In this document: one piece after another, positions 26,625-38,249 of the stretch
Numbering within the stretch: position 1 is the first letter of the stretch
How the letters are laid out: each line of letters starts with the position of its first letter
Source: Acanthosoma haemorrhoidale
Taxonomy: Eukaryota > Arthropoda > Insecta > Hemiptera > Acanthosomatidae
Direction of reading: 5' to 3'
Length of the DNA: 64,000 nucleotides
Assembly (NCBI GenBank): GCA_930367205.1
Contig: OV884011.1
Coordinates: forward strand, 42,421,754-42,485,753
The notes under the pieces: generated by a model
Told to the model about the DNA's origin: nothing
Databases searched by the model: none
What the model saw: only the letters and a program-made list of their open reading frames with translations
Program-made: the position numbers and the translations under genes

Positions 26625-28340
26625 TTACAGGGGAAACACGTATTGTCTATGTTTTACATTCTTTTAGTTTTCTTTTCTACTGAAATTTTTCCTTATGTTT
26701 TACTATGTATAAATAAAAATTTAAATCTGACAAAAAGGGTAAAGTATGAACATTTGAGCGTGTTTTTCTCTTGTACTCTTTATTAATTTTTTTAAATCTC
26801 TATCGCCCGCTGACCACTTGGACTTGAACAAATTGTACCTCCTAGTATGAATCCCTGAAATAGCTTGCGTGCTATCAATGTTAAAAAAACTGTTAGTGTT
26901 AACCAAGATTAGACTAGTCTATTCAATGTATAGATTTTAAAAATCTGTAGCTTTGTAATTTTTTTTTCAAAATTAAAATTAAATCCCTTGTAAAATTTGT
27001 TTCTTCAATTATAAACCACGATTAAAAATAATTAAGTTTAAATTTATTCATGTACTATAACATTTATATGACAAAATTTTTGTTTTATTTTAATGTGATA
27101 CATATTTTATGCAGTGTGCATGGATCAAATACAGTTAACTAACGCTCCTTTCATGGGCATATAATGGACTTATGGACCCGAATGAAATTATTGGGAGTTT
27201 CATAAAGTCATTTCAGGACCATGGAGATGGCCCTGTCAAACCAGAAAAATACCTTGCAAGGCACAGCCAACGCGTGGGCTGGTCCCTACCACTCACTAGG
27301 GGTGATTCAAACTTGCTGGCTGGGTGGTAGGGTTTGTCTGTCTGACAAAGAGTCACTGACAAAGTAGGGTGTACACATTGCTAGAGTCGGGTGCATTCGT
27401 TTCATTCGCTGCCGTGGAATCGGTGGCCGGAAAGAGAATTGTCCTACCAGTAAAGGTAAAAAAGTAGGTGGAAGGTGTACAAATGTTGACTACCCTTGAT
27501 GTAAGCTGTTTTTGGGTTCCATCGTGGGCTGGGCGAAGTAAAAATGAGAAAGGGTGGGATTTCCGACGAAGATGCCCCCCCCCCCCTCTGTTTCTGTCCT
27601 CGCGTTTGTTCCTCTTGTTGCACTTTGTTACGGTTTTTTTTCTATTTTAAATTTTCCTCTTCGATGTATCGCTTCACCATCGATAACCATTCGTGAAATA
27701 CATCAGGGTTCGTACGCTTGAAGTTCAAAGCTCAGTTTTGCCCAATTTCCTCCCTTTTTACAACCACACCGTGAATGATGCTATCACATTTTATAAACGA
27801 GGTGAGGGCACCTGATGATAGGACTCATTTGAAAATAAAAAAAGAATCGTCATAGAATGGTGCCTACACAAAGTGCTTTGGAAGGGGGGAGGCCCTCCCA
27901 CACGGGAATCCCTTTTCCCGGCGAGGTCGGTGGATTGGACGAATGCCCCTTTTTGTTCACTAAGGTAGCTACCAAACAATCTACTGCACTATTATTTAAT
28001 ATACGATTTATATTTTTGTATTCTTTTATAATAATAATTACCATATCCTTATATATGACATAACTTTTTGAAAATTAATTAGGTAATTTTTGTATTTCTG
28101 TCGATAATATGATAGATCCATTGATAGCAACGTCGAAAATCAGAACTTTATGTATTTTTTACTATATATCTTTATTGAAATGTTTAAATGGATTTAATAT
28201 ATATACTATTTTACGTGGTGCTTAAAACTTTATTTTGTACTATCTAGTTACCGTTTTGGAGAAATAGGTCTATTAGCCAAAACCATGAAAATTCAGGATT
28301 AAATGTGGTTTAAGCTAATACTTGAGAAATCCTAAACGTT
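26625..28340. other. Non-coding stretch with two GC-richer patches
   Basis: Patches at 27180-27640 and 27860-27970 are clearly less AT-rich than the surroundings. Short frames overlap there on both strands, with no domain. They may be remnants of transposons not otherwise represented here. A C run at about 27576 is present. Confidence 0.35.
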
Positions 28341-28570
28341 AGTGAAACGAGACCGACTTTTTCCATGCTTAATTTTGTTTTTCATTTTTGCCTTTATTCT
28401 ATCTTATAATCACGAAATTTCAGGGTGTTTTGTAGTATATCTTTAGATTTGATTGAACCATCTTTGCAAACGCTATCGTAGACAGACTGGAGAAAGACGA
28501 TATTCCTAAACATGTTTGACAGTAGAGCTTCTTTCTTCTGGGCTGGCAAATAAGATTATTTTTCCGTTTC
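28341..28570 (+). repeat. Dispersed direct repeat, copy 1
   Basis: Aligns in order with 29431-29660: ACCGACTTTTTC, a GTTTTTCAT..TTGCC block, TCGTAGACAG, and a closing AAATAAG.TATTTTT block. The two copies are strongly diverged. The nature of the element is unknown. Confidence 0.4.
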
Positions 28571-29430
28571 TTAGAAAATCAGGAATACTTGTTTACTGAA
28601 AGTACGATTACATTCTAAACAACAACCCGAACATCTCCTCTTTCTATTAAAATGACCAGTACACTTACAAATTTCTGAAATTTTATTATTCTAAAACTTC
28701 ATAATGAATAACTGACTTGAACATCTTATGAATAAAATGAATCTCTTTTGTTTAGAAAAAAAGCTCTTTCTCATCTCGTCTTGTTGCACTAATGTACATT
28801 AGTTAACCATTTTTAAAGGTAACAACCCTTTCCACTTGGAATGAAAATCCTGAATCCATCTGGCTGGATAGCTGTCGCGTAACTAGCCGATTGAATAGTT
28901 ATTACAGGGCTCGTAAACGTATTTGAAAGTTTGTCGTGAGAGCAATCTGACTTCTTTGGTCACATCATAATTAGCAATAATTAAAGAATGTACTCACTAG
29001 GGCAAAAAAATGGACAAAGCCAGCAAAGTAAAAAAAATCAAGTCAACTCCGTAGCATCACACACTTTTGTTTAAGGTTGTGAAAACAATTTTATTGACAC
29101 CTTTTAGTGACTTTTTCTAATAATAATTCCGCTTAAGCCCCAGCAGAAATTTTTTATTTTTGGTTTGAGTTTTAATTTTGTACTCTATACGGTGGGAAAA
29201 TATTTGCTTTTTGATTAAGTACAGAGATTTGAATAATAATCATCTTATTGCCTTTTATGAAGCTGGTGTTCTATTTTTAGTATCTCTGAGAAATTAAGTA
29301 AAACTTTTATAAAACACATCATCTCTCTACAAGAAACTGGGATATCCAAAAATTTTGTGAATACGCTTTGATCACAGTTTTAATGACTTCGCTTACTTTA
29401 CTCATTGAATTACTAATGAACTGTGCAACG

Positions 29431-29660
29431 TCAGAAGAACGGAACCGACTTTTTCTGTGTTTAATTATGTTTTTCATGCTTGCCGTAATTCTGTCTTAAA
29501 CTACGATCATCATATATATACTAGGTAACGTAATGGGGTTATTCGGAGTATATTAAATCATCTTTGTGACAGCCCTCGTAGACAGGTGAAATAGAATTGG
29601 TTGAAAGAGAGCGTCTTTTATCCACACTTGGGAAATAAGGCTATTTTTTTTTCATCTGGT
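29431..29660 (+). repeat. Dispersed direct repeat, copy 2
   Basis: Second member of the pair described at 28341-28570, about 1.1 kb downstream in the same orientation. A third, weaker echo (GAACCGTTTTC...ATGTTTTTATCC) lies near 29880. This looks like an old local duplication or an ancient dispersed repeat. Confidence 0.4.
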
Positions 29661-29664
29661 TGGT

Positions 29665-32600
29665 ATGAATATAATAGACAAATTTTAATTTGTTTATAAA
29701 TTGAGGTGTTAAATTGGATCTGAAAGTCTTAATGTTAGTTTAGGTGACAACAAATTTAAGTTTCTCATAATATTATTGAACCATTTTCGACAGCCCAGGT
29801 CTTTCATCCTCAAGTGCTGCAGAACAATCAACCTTCTACATTTCTCCATCGATTGTAAACGAATATTGAAGAGAAAAGAACCGTTTTCATTTAAACCTAA
29901 ATATGTTTTTATCCTTATAATTGATTTATAAACTACAGTTAATTATTTTAAGAGAGACGGTTTTATTTTTACTATTACGGGTGATAAAATTAAACCACCA
30001 TGCAAAATCTCTTAGTTCTAAGACATTACTATGGTTAGGTTCAAGTTGTCAACACAATGTTAATAGGATCAGGGCCAAATAGTCACTGATAGGGAAATTT
30101 TATCTACGATTTGTCGCGATCCTGACCCAACTGATGCCATTGAACTTTTTTAAATTATACATTCATTATTTCACGTATTACAATATTTTATGTATGGCTC
30201 ATAAACCTTCACTGGGACCATAAAGGATTTACCCACATTATTTTTATTAGTTTATAGTCAAGATAAAAAGAAAAAATGAATTGGATAAGGAGCAATTACG
30301 TTTTTTCGCTTCATTATCTTATTTGGGGCCTGTAAATAGATAGGAATTTTCCATGCTTCTTTGTTCTGCAAAGGATACTCACACAAGAATAAGGTGCTGT
30401 TAAGAGTCTGTTAGACATAGTGTCCTAAATTCAAAGACTGAGTTCCAGATTTTTGTAAATTATTCTTAGATATTTACTGAAATGTGGCCTAGCTTAACGT
30501 TTTATAAAAAAATTGTAATCTGTGCCCAATGGATATTTGAGAGGTGCCGGTTTCGAGTCCTGCAACCCTCCCAATAAATTATTTCCTTGGCTAATAATTA
30601 ATATCGGTAGTTTCTACACCAGTAGCTTAAATCATAAGTTTTTGTGAGATTGCACAACATTAGCAATATAATTCAGGGAAATTTTAAATTCTGCATTATT
30701 AATCTTAGATAATGAAGAAGATATTAAATAAAACCATTTTAAATGGAAATGAGATTTTAAAGTAACAGTTATTCTGAAAGTGATGTTTATATATTCTGCA
30801 AGGTTTCCTCCCAAATTGTCTTCCTCAAGCCACTATTATCTCGATAATGTGGATTCGGTACTTGAAAGTTCTAATTGACCTTTCTCGTTCTTTGATAAAA
30901 TCTCAGTTTTAAAAAATCACCATGTTTGTTAGGTTCTTAGTGATGAAAATTGATTAAAGAAAGTTTCTTGATCTGATATTGCTATTGAAATTAATTGTTT
31001 GTGTGAGTTTTTAATTTTGACTTAACACTGTCAATATTAAATGTGACGGTTTATCAACTCAATTAAGGTTTTTCTAAATGTGGATTACGTAAATTATATT
31101 TTATTATTTAATTTTTAAATTTACTGTAGAAAATGTTATCTTTTTTCTGATTTTAATCCCACTCCACTTCTATATAACCTTTAATCGGTCTAAAGACACC
31201 GCTAAGAAACTAATATATTAAACCTATTAAAAGCTATGCTCAAGATTAAAGTGCAGATTTTCGACAAGGTTAAGAGGACATGAAAATAAACTCATAAGTA
31301 TTCTATAATATAGAATTTTTGATTCTTACTATTGAAGTTGAGTATTTAATGACATTCCGTCTAATTTCGTTAAAAACCTTTTGTGAATATTCAAGCAGTT
31401 TTTAACTTTCATTCATAAGTTTTCTAAATAGCGTTCCTTCACTGTTATCACACTATTTAAGTCAATGAAAGTTCATATTTTAGTTATTAAAGAAATCGCT
31501 TTAAGATTTCTCTAATGATTGGCTCAATTAGTGTAGGAATAATTTTGATTTTTGGATTGGATTTCGCTTGAGAATGACCAGATATTTTTGCCTTATAGTG
31601 GCTATCAGCCTACAAATCATTCGGACAAATCCACGGTTCGCTTGTGTCGGGGATCTATGTTCTGTAATTGAAACCATCTGTATTTCAATTTCGTTGTGAC
31701 CGCTTGTTGATTTTTTTTTTTGGGAGGGGAGAGTGAGGGAATCCCATTTACGACCGACATAAATCCTAACGACATTCCTCTAACAACGCATATGATGGAT
31801 GAGCAGCCCTTTCTGCCCTCGTCAGGGCGTATGAGGATGTTAACCCTTTCCCCATTTCCCGAAAAAAATGGCTTAATTTATTCCGTATCTGAGGGTTTCG
31901 CTTTGGAACATAACGTTTGAAAATGTATACCAATAGTAGCTGAGTCAAAGCAAAAAAAAAATGACATTCCAATTTAATTACTACATTAAGCAACATCGTG
32001 TATGTACTGTGATATCAGGTGTAAAACTGATTTAATCTTTCTGAACTTTTAGGAATATTCTATAAAACTCCAGATTGAGCAGTTTTGTTTACTTTATAAT
32101 CAAAAAAACAGGTGAGAAACATAAAATCTGTACTACGAACGGTATCGAATACGAAACTAAATATCATGACGTTTTAAAAGTAAAATATCTTTTGTTTAAT
32201 ATTGTTCAAGCGTAGTTCAACAGTTTTTTTCTCAGTCTTCTAGCTGATATATTTTTATTTACTGTCATTTCTGTTTGTTTTTAACTATTTCAAGTGAGAA
32301 AAATGATTTAAAAATAAAAAGTTTATTTCTGCCAATTTCATTTAAGAAGATTTGAATCGTCTTCTTATTCATTGATAAGAATAAGAACCTCACTTAAATC
32401 TCTTTATGTCAGCAACTAAATGAACTCGATAAAGGAGCAATTCGTAAGAAGATTATTTTAATAGAAAAATATACCGTTACTTAAACTCAATAAAAAATAA
32501 TACAATGAATGAAAATAGCGAGTAATTTTTTATTGCCCAGTTCAGCTTGTTTTATTTTAGATGAGCAAGTGGGGAATTTTTTAGCTTTAACACAAAGCTA

Positions 32601-32710
32601 TCAGATGGAAATATTGCTGAAAATGTAACAACACAAAGAAAAAGAAACATAACTAAATTGATTGCTAGATTGCTTTGTCTTTCCAAAACTGTTTCATTTT
32701 TATTTTTTCA
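29665..32710. other. AT-rich non-coding stretch
   Basis: Mostly featureless. At 30485-30575 an A-box-like TGGCCTAGCTTAACG and a B-box-like GGTTTCGAGTCCTG are spaced like a tRNA-derived repeat. A less AT-rich patch at 31710-31910 holds short overlapping frames with no domain. Confidence 0.3.
30485..30575 (+). repeat. Possible tRNA-derived (SINE-like) relic
   Basis: A-box-like TGGCCTAGCTTAACG is followed about 65 bp later by CCGGTTTCGAGTCCTG, close to the consensus B box GGTTCGANTCC. The intervening arms do not fold into a clean tRNA by eye, so an intact tRNA gene is unlikely. Confidence 0.25.
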
Positions 32711-32714
32711 CAAT

Positions 32715-33050
32715 TTATTTTTCAGAAAGTCCTTTTGACTGCTCTAAGCTGATATCTCCAGTTATCTAAAATAAAAAGTCAAATGATGTTGACTGCGCAT
32801 ATGGAGACAAACGAGATCGTAAGCAGTATATAAATTAGTACAAATGTTTAATTATAGTAAAATACAAGGACCTTTTAAAAATAAATACAGTTCAGCACAG
32901 TTAATTCAAATATTTTACCTTATAGCTTTTGTCATTGCTGCTTATTTTAGAATTTGGTTTGTCTTCATATGCGCAGTCAAGGCTTTCTATTTTAGATAAT
33001 TGAAGAGAACAGTTCAGAGCTGTAGACAGCTATTTGAAAAATAAAAAACA
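32715..33050. mobile_element. Hairpin (long inverted repeat) element, MITE-like
   Basis: Left arm 32715-32812 and right arm 32958-33050 are inverted copies with a loop of about 145 bp. The best-matching part is GACTGCGCATATGGAGACAA on the left against GACTGCGCATATGAAGACAA read on the opposite strand of the right arm; TTATCTAAAATA also pairs. Arms of about 95 bp with no coding capacity suit a non-autonomous foldback or MITE element. A related arm sits at 3186-3275. Terminal duplications were not resolved. Confidence 0.6.
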
Positions 33051-33203
33051 GTTATGAAAATACGAAAGCTGTCTACTGTACTCTTACCCAATCCGGGATT
33101 AATCATTTAACAACTAAATTGATTGTGGAAATTTAGGTGCGTAATTCTAGGTTAAACTTCTTCTATATCACCTCTTATATATTTTATGGTGATATGTGCC
33201 ATT

Positions 33204-33494
33204 TTATAGTCTACTGAGTTCTTCCCTATTATTAGTTTCATCTATTGGAAAGATGGATAAAAGCACTTTGCTTCCTCCCGAGAATGCTTTTAATGGCATG
33301 GAAATACCATTAAATATCAATTTTAACTGGTTTAAAACATTCATGTTGAATTCCGGATTTGGTTCAAGCATTTCAATCGATTCTTCAGCTTCAGCCATTT
33401 TCGGTTGTACATTTCTCACTCTTAAAAACTTATTGTGAAATTGTTTTTTTTTTTTGGTAGAATTGGTTTCTGTTCCAATTCTGAGTCGGACCAA
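33204..33494 (-). other. Unrecognised 96-codon open frame
   Basis: A minus-strand frame ending in a normal stop. It contains KMAEAEESIEMLEPNPEFN, then NQLKLIFNG and a charged end, ETNNREELSRL. The amino-acid mix is more protein-like than most frames in this AT-rich region, and an internal ATG at the MAEAEES block could be a start. No splice partners or homologous family were recognised. It could be an exon, a processed pseudogene piece or chance. Confidence 0.2.
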
Positions 33495-33499
33495 CTATG

Positions 33500-35290
33500 T
33501 TGTGTTCCAATGAAACACCTTTTACAAAAAAATACTTTTTTGTAAACATTAAACCGTTTAGAACAATACGCGCATTTTAACTAATCCCTAATTAGCAACA
33601 AATAGAAGAAAGTAATAGTACGGGTGATGTCTAAAGAAATCCACTCTTAATTCGTCTCAATTTATTTTGTTTGGAATAGAATCATTAACAGTTCCTGTAT
33701 AACCGAATAGCTAGGATTTCACTATTTCAAAACTTTATTTAAAAATATATAATATGTAAAGGCTTTTTTAAAATAACTTTGAAATAATCAAAATTTTATT
33801 TTGACAAGTATCTGTGGAGTAATTTAAACTGTACCATATGAACAGCTCCTCTCCATTAGTTCACACGATAAAAATTAGAGATGTTTTCAAAGTGTGTTTC
33901 TACTATACTTATTTAGTGCTATTTCACTTCTTGTGAGTGCTAAAACTCACAAATAAAAATTCATCAATTTTTGAAATGCAACCGCGTACCCTCCTCCTGA
34001 TTTTCAATTAGCCTTAGTGGTCATGATAGTCTTAGTATATTTATAAGAATAATTTTGTGGGATAATCTTTCTGTGGTTATATCACTTAGTTAGGGTAATT
34101 TGAGAAAAATAGCTAAGAACCAATTTGTTAATAATTTAATTCCAGAATTCTACTAGAAAAAATAGGTTTTTGTGTTTATTAGTAAGCTTGATTCACTCTA
34201 TAGGAAGCCAACTCCTGCGCCCTAAATTTTTCAGTTTATATTTTTTTAAATATTTCTTAATTAATATAGTTAATTTTATTAAATTTTTAACCATTTTGCC
34301 AATGTAGTATTTCGTTGTTAGTATCTATAAGTGATCTTATTGATTTGCACTACTACGAGCCCAGAATAAAAATTATTGTTTAATCTATTTCACGCCAGTT
34401 TCCAGTCATAGCATTAATAAGATAAAAATTAAAACTAAGCTCAGCGTATAACTGATTCGATTCATTTTTTTAATTTAAATATGTACTTATTTTATTTATT
34501 TTTTTCTGATTTGTCATTGCTATAATTTTTAAATACCTATTACTAAATATAGTGTTTGTTTTTCCTCCTGAGAAAAATACAAGTTGAGTTTGTTATTATT
34601 CCTATCTTCGAAGACTTTTGGTACCTGGATTGCGATGTTGCGAGCTAGATGACCAGCTACAGCGACAGAACCTCCCTATTCGAGAGGCACCGCAGAACTG
34701 GAGGGCTGCGGCTGCTGCCGGGAATTGTCCCTCTTTCTCTCCCACTGGGTGGGGGAAATTTCCCTCATCCTCACTGGGCTTCCCGTCACTTTAATCCTAA
34801 ACTCAAGCATTTCCTCCTTTTATTGCTGGGTCTGGTAACCTCTCTAGCCTATCAATCAGTAGTTATGTACTGTGATATTAAATTAAACATTCGTATTTTT
34901 ATAGCGTACTCCTTAATATTAAATAAAAAATAACTGCTGATACACTTAACATTTTTTTTTCTTTGTGAATTTTATATTTTTTTATATGGATATATATTTA
35001 AAAAATATAATTGTTTTCATTAATAGTGTAGAAATATTTTAATAATATATCCTACTATATAACTATACCACCTATTACCAAAATTCCATTTATTCTTGTT
35101 CCTTAATTTCAAATCTGAGAGATTTAACAAAAGAAGAACAACGTTATCCACCAAATGTTTTCCTTATTTCCACCATTTCTCTTTCCACTTGGTTTTTATT
35201 CTGGCCTTGATCCTATAGCAATTAGTAGTATTGAGCCCTTAATTATCCAAAAGGTAAAGATGGCCAGTTCTTTGCGAGCATATGAGAAGA
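33500..35290. other. Non-coding stretch
   Basis: AT-rich, except for a GC-richer patch at 34640-34830 that may be a transposon scrap. No gene is supported. Confidence 0.3.
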
Positions 35291-35600
35291 TTTATTTTAC
35301 TCTCATCCCCACTCATGTCCTGAGCGTGTGTGGCTCTCTTGCCCTTTCTGTGGCCTACGCCGGATGGCGCCACGGCCGGAGAGTGGGCGGGGGGAGCTTC
35401 GCTGCTTCCGGCCTTTCCGCCAGCTTGCTGGGGGATTGGCTTCGGGGGCGGGGGGGCTCCTGGGTTGAATCTGTATGTATATAGGTATGAATGGACTGTA
35501 TATAGGTATGAATGGAATTGTATATAAGGTATGAACGATCTCTCAGCACAATTATTAATGCTGGAAGGCAAATTGTAATTTTTTTTTTTTTTTTTCAAAA
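35290..35600 (+). mobile_element. Jockey-like family A tail (5'-truncated copy)
   Basis: Contains CTCATGTCCTGAGCGTGTGT and GGCTCTCTTGCCC, matching the tail at 14388, followed by three spaced GTATGAA motifs, CAGCACAATTATTAATGC, GGCAAATTGTAATTT and a poly-T run. The central part is more GC-rich than in the 14-kb copy, so this is a different subfamily. Confidence 0.6.
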
Positions 35601-35766
35601 AGATTTTTTCAAAATGTCGATCATTGTACCTGGATCTTCTCGACGTGCGTATTCCATCATGTCACTGTGTATTTTGACGATTGTTAGTGCAGAAGTAAAA
35701 AAAGAAATTTCGCAGGATGATCAAACGAATGTCCTGGGGCCTTGTAATGCATAACGATAACCTCGT

Positions 35767-36096
35767 TTAATTTTTAAAAGCTTTTAGTTTTGTTTTTACT
35801 CTTTTTTTGTCACTATTAGGTGGAGCAATGTGTCGATGAATTTTCCTTTCAATTTCAACATTGTTAATCTCCTTTAAAGTTGATAGTTTGAAGTCTCTGT
35901 TAGATTTTACACGCCTGACTATCACACAATGTGAGTATACACAATAATTGATTTTTCTTTTTGATTGCAAGGATTCAACCTCAGCCTGAATTTTCTGTAT
36001 ACTCGCATTTACACAGTTCTCAATTCTCACAGTTCTTGTGACAATAATAATGACAATAACACGTGTTAAGCATATCGAAGAACAGGAACAGTTCAC
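35767..36096 (-). other. Unrecognised 109-codon open frame
   Basis: A minus-strand frame with a hydrophobic start (VIVIIIV) and a basic, charged second half containing EINNVEIERKIHRHIAPP and KKRVKTKLKAFK. An AG acceptor-like TATACAG precedes the block starting KIQAEVESLQ, so an exon is conceivable. No family recognised; possibly a transposase scrap or chance. Confidence 0.2.
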
Positions 36097-36341
36097 TTAA
36101 TCTAATTCACTGTAAATACCTAGTTAATAACATAAAGCAGGATAACATTTGAATAGAACCGGAAAGCGAGAGATATTTGGGAAGGGATTTTCATGTAAAT
36201 TGACGCAGATGTATGATCAGCCTCACTATATACTATTACAAACTAGCTCAGTAATAACTTGGGTGGTTACATAATAAAATTCTCTCCAAAAAAAGTTATA
36301 CATCGTAGAATATACATAACAGAGTGTCAAATTCATATGTA

Positions 36342-36372
36342 TTTTTCAAGTGACTTAATGTCACTTGAAAAA
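36342..36372. repeat. Perfect 13-bp inverted repeat (hairpin)
   Basis: TTTTTCAAGTGAC and GTCACTTGAAAAA are exact reverse complements separated by TTAAT. Positions are 36342-36354 and 36360-36372. Confidence 0.9.
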
Positions 36373-36744
36373 GAACAGTATACGAGAATAAGAAATGTAA
36401 AAATTACTTTTATTTCTGTTCTAGACCGGATTCGCTAATTCTTCAGTAGAAGTAGTTACTACTGCACTATAGTGAGCTAACAACATATTTATACTGCTCT
36501 CCTAATAGAATCTTTTTACTACCATTCATAGCATGTATTTCAGTCTTAAAAGTGAGTTAACAGACAATTTATGTGAGCTGTTCCCGATGGAGCCCTTTAC
36601 AAGTGAGTGGCTAGAGGACTAAAGATAATATATATTCTTTTTTTTTTACACTTATTTTTATATTTAATAATAAATATTTAATAATTTTCAATGATAATAA
36701 TATTATTTATAAAACAACATGCGTTTCTATCAATGACCAATGTC

Positions 36745-37990
36745 TTCCTTCAGCGATTTCCTTCAGTCCACTGCCGAGTCTATCATCACCTTCACTTTCC
36801 CCCTCACCCTAACTTCGGTGTATTGCCCTTCTAATAAATCCATTTTCGATTCACAATTCATCTCCTTTCTAGACATCGTTTAACTTGGGTGGGAACTCAC
36901 CACCAACATTGGGGCTGGAGATCCACAAATATACGAGGACGTGCATTGCTATCCATACTGCTGACTTGCTCCACTATCTCTCCTGATACAGCCCCCTATT
37001 GGCCATCTGATCCCAACCGAAATCCTGACTTCTCCTACAATAGTAACACTAAACTATTCACTCACGCACTTCGATGAATCTCCTTCGATCATGTGTGATG
37101 CTAGCCAATTCCCAAACAACAGACTAATTCAATAGCTGTCTCTTTCTTCATTTATTAGGGACCCAATTGATTGAAACCACTTCCACCAGCTTCTTACAGA
37201 TTAAGAAGAGTGCGGCATTTAGCATCCTTTCGATCCGATCCCTTTAATTCCCACCTCTGCTCTCTGTCTATAGGTAATGATAACACAGGTAGAACTGTTG
37301 AATGTAACTAAAAACATTCTAAAATATCATCCTGTTTCATACCCATTATGTCGTGATTATGGGTCCTGGGCAGCTTTAGATGGGGTAAAATTAGAAGATG
37401 TCACTCTGCATGTTTCCCGTAAAACGATACTCATGCCACAACAATTGGAGATTAGCAAAGTTCACTTCTACCAAAAACCGTTAACCCCTCCGAGGTCAAA
37501 TACCTTCTGAAAAACTTACCTTACCGAACATATCCTTGATGAGTAAATGCATTATCCGAACGACGCACTTTCCTTTTCTCAGGAATTATATATTATATTA
37601 TTGCCCTGTTTGTGAAACCCGGTAAACCACCCAATGTCACCTTATTTTACCGCCCAATCAGCCTGCTCCCTTTCCCCGCAAAAATCGTTTAAAAATTTAT
37701 ATTAAAATGCCTACTTCCAGTTTTTCAATCCAAAAATGCTTTCCTACTCACCAGGTTTCCTTCTGCGACATTCCACTGCATAATAGGGCCTTCGCGCTGT
37801 TGATCACATATCCTCAGCCCTTGAAACCAAGCGGAATTGAGCTAGTCTAGTGAACTAGCATTTCTGGACACCTTTGGTTTGGCAAGCAGGTTTGCTTTAC
37901 AAGTTCAAAACATATTTATCACAGACCCTTTTCCTAATCCTACCTTTCAAACTGCTTCTTCCATATGGTTTGAAATATTCCAACTAAAAC
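36745..37990 (+). pseudogene. Jockey-like family A fragment (endonuclease and reverse transcriptase pieces)
   Basis: Collinear with 12180-13560 but with many deletions. It begins with GATTTCCTTCAGTCCACTG and retains about 35 bp between the endonuclease blocks that the long copy lacks. It then shows the ARSTN..GH region (36889-37077), the KYLLKNL-type block near 37500 and the QFGFR..HSTAQQ-type region near 37740-37800. The PVN..PPNVT..YRPISLLP region at 37610-37690 is preserved in part. Heavily damaged throughout. Confidence 0.7.
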
Positions 37991-38245
37991 TAGTCTGGGA
38001 CTCTCGCGCTCTTGGTCAGTTCCTCTAGCTCGTATCCGGTGGCTGAAGGAGCGTGGGGGACTTTCTTCTTGGGGAGCAAGACTCAGCTTTCTTTTTCTCC
38101 ATTGAGGGAGGTGACTACTTTGAACTGTTTATAAATACTGTATGTATGAGCCAGTGAAATAAGAACTGTAAATATGGTATGAACGAGAACATTGACCACA
38201 AGTACTTATAGGCCGATCATGGAGATTTTAATTTTATCGTAATGC
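37991..38245 (+). repeat. 3' tail of the Jockey-like fragment
   Basis: GGGACTCTCGCGCTCTTGGT matches the tail at 14410. It is followed by two GTATGA motifs, GAACGAGAACATTGACCAC and AGGCCGATCATGGAGATTTT, the diverged form of the family's terminal motif. Confidence 0.6.
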
Positions 38246-38249
38246 AGAT

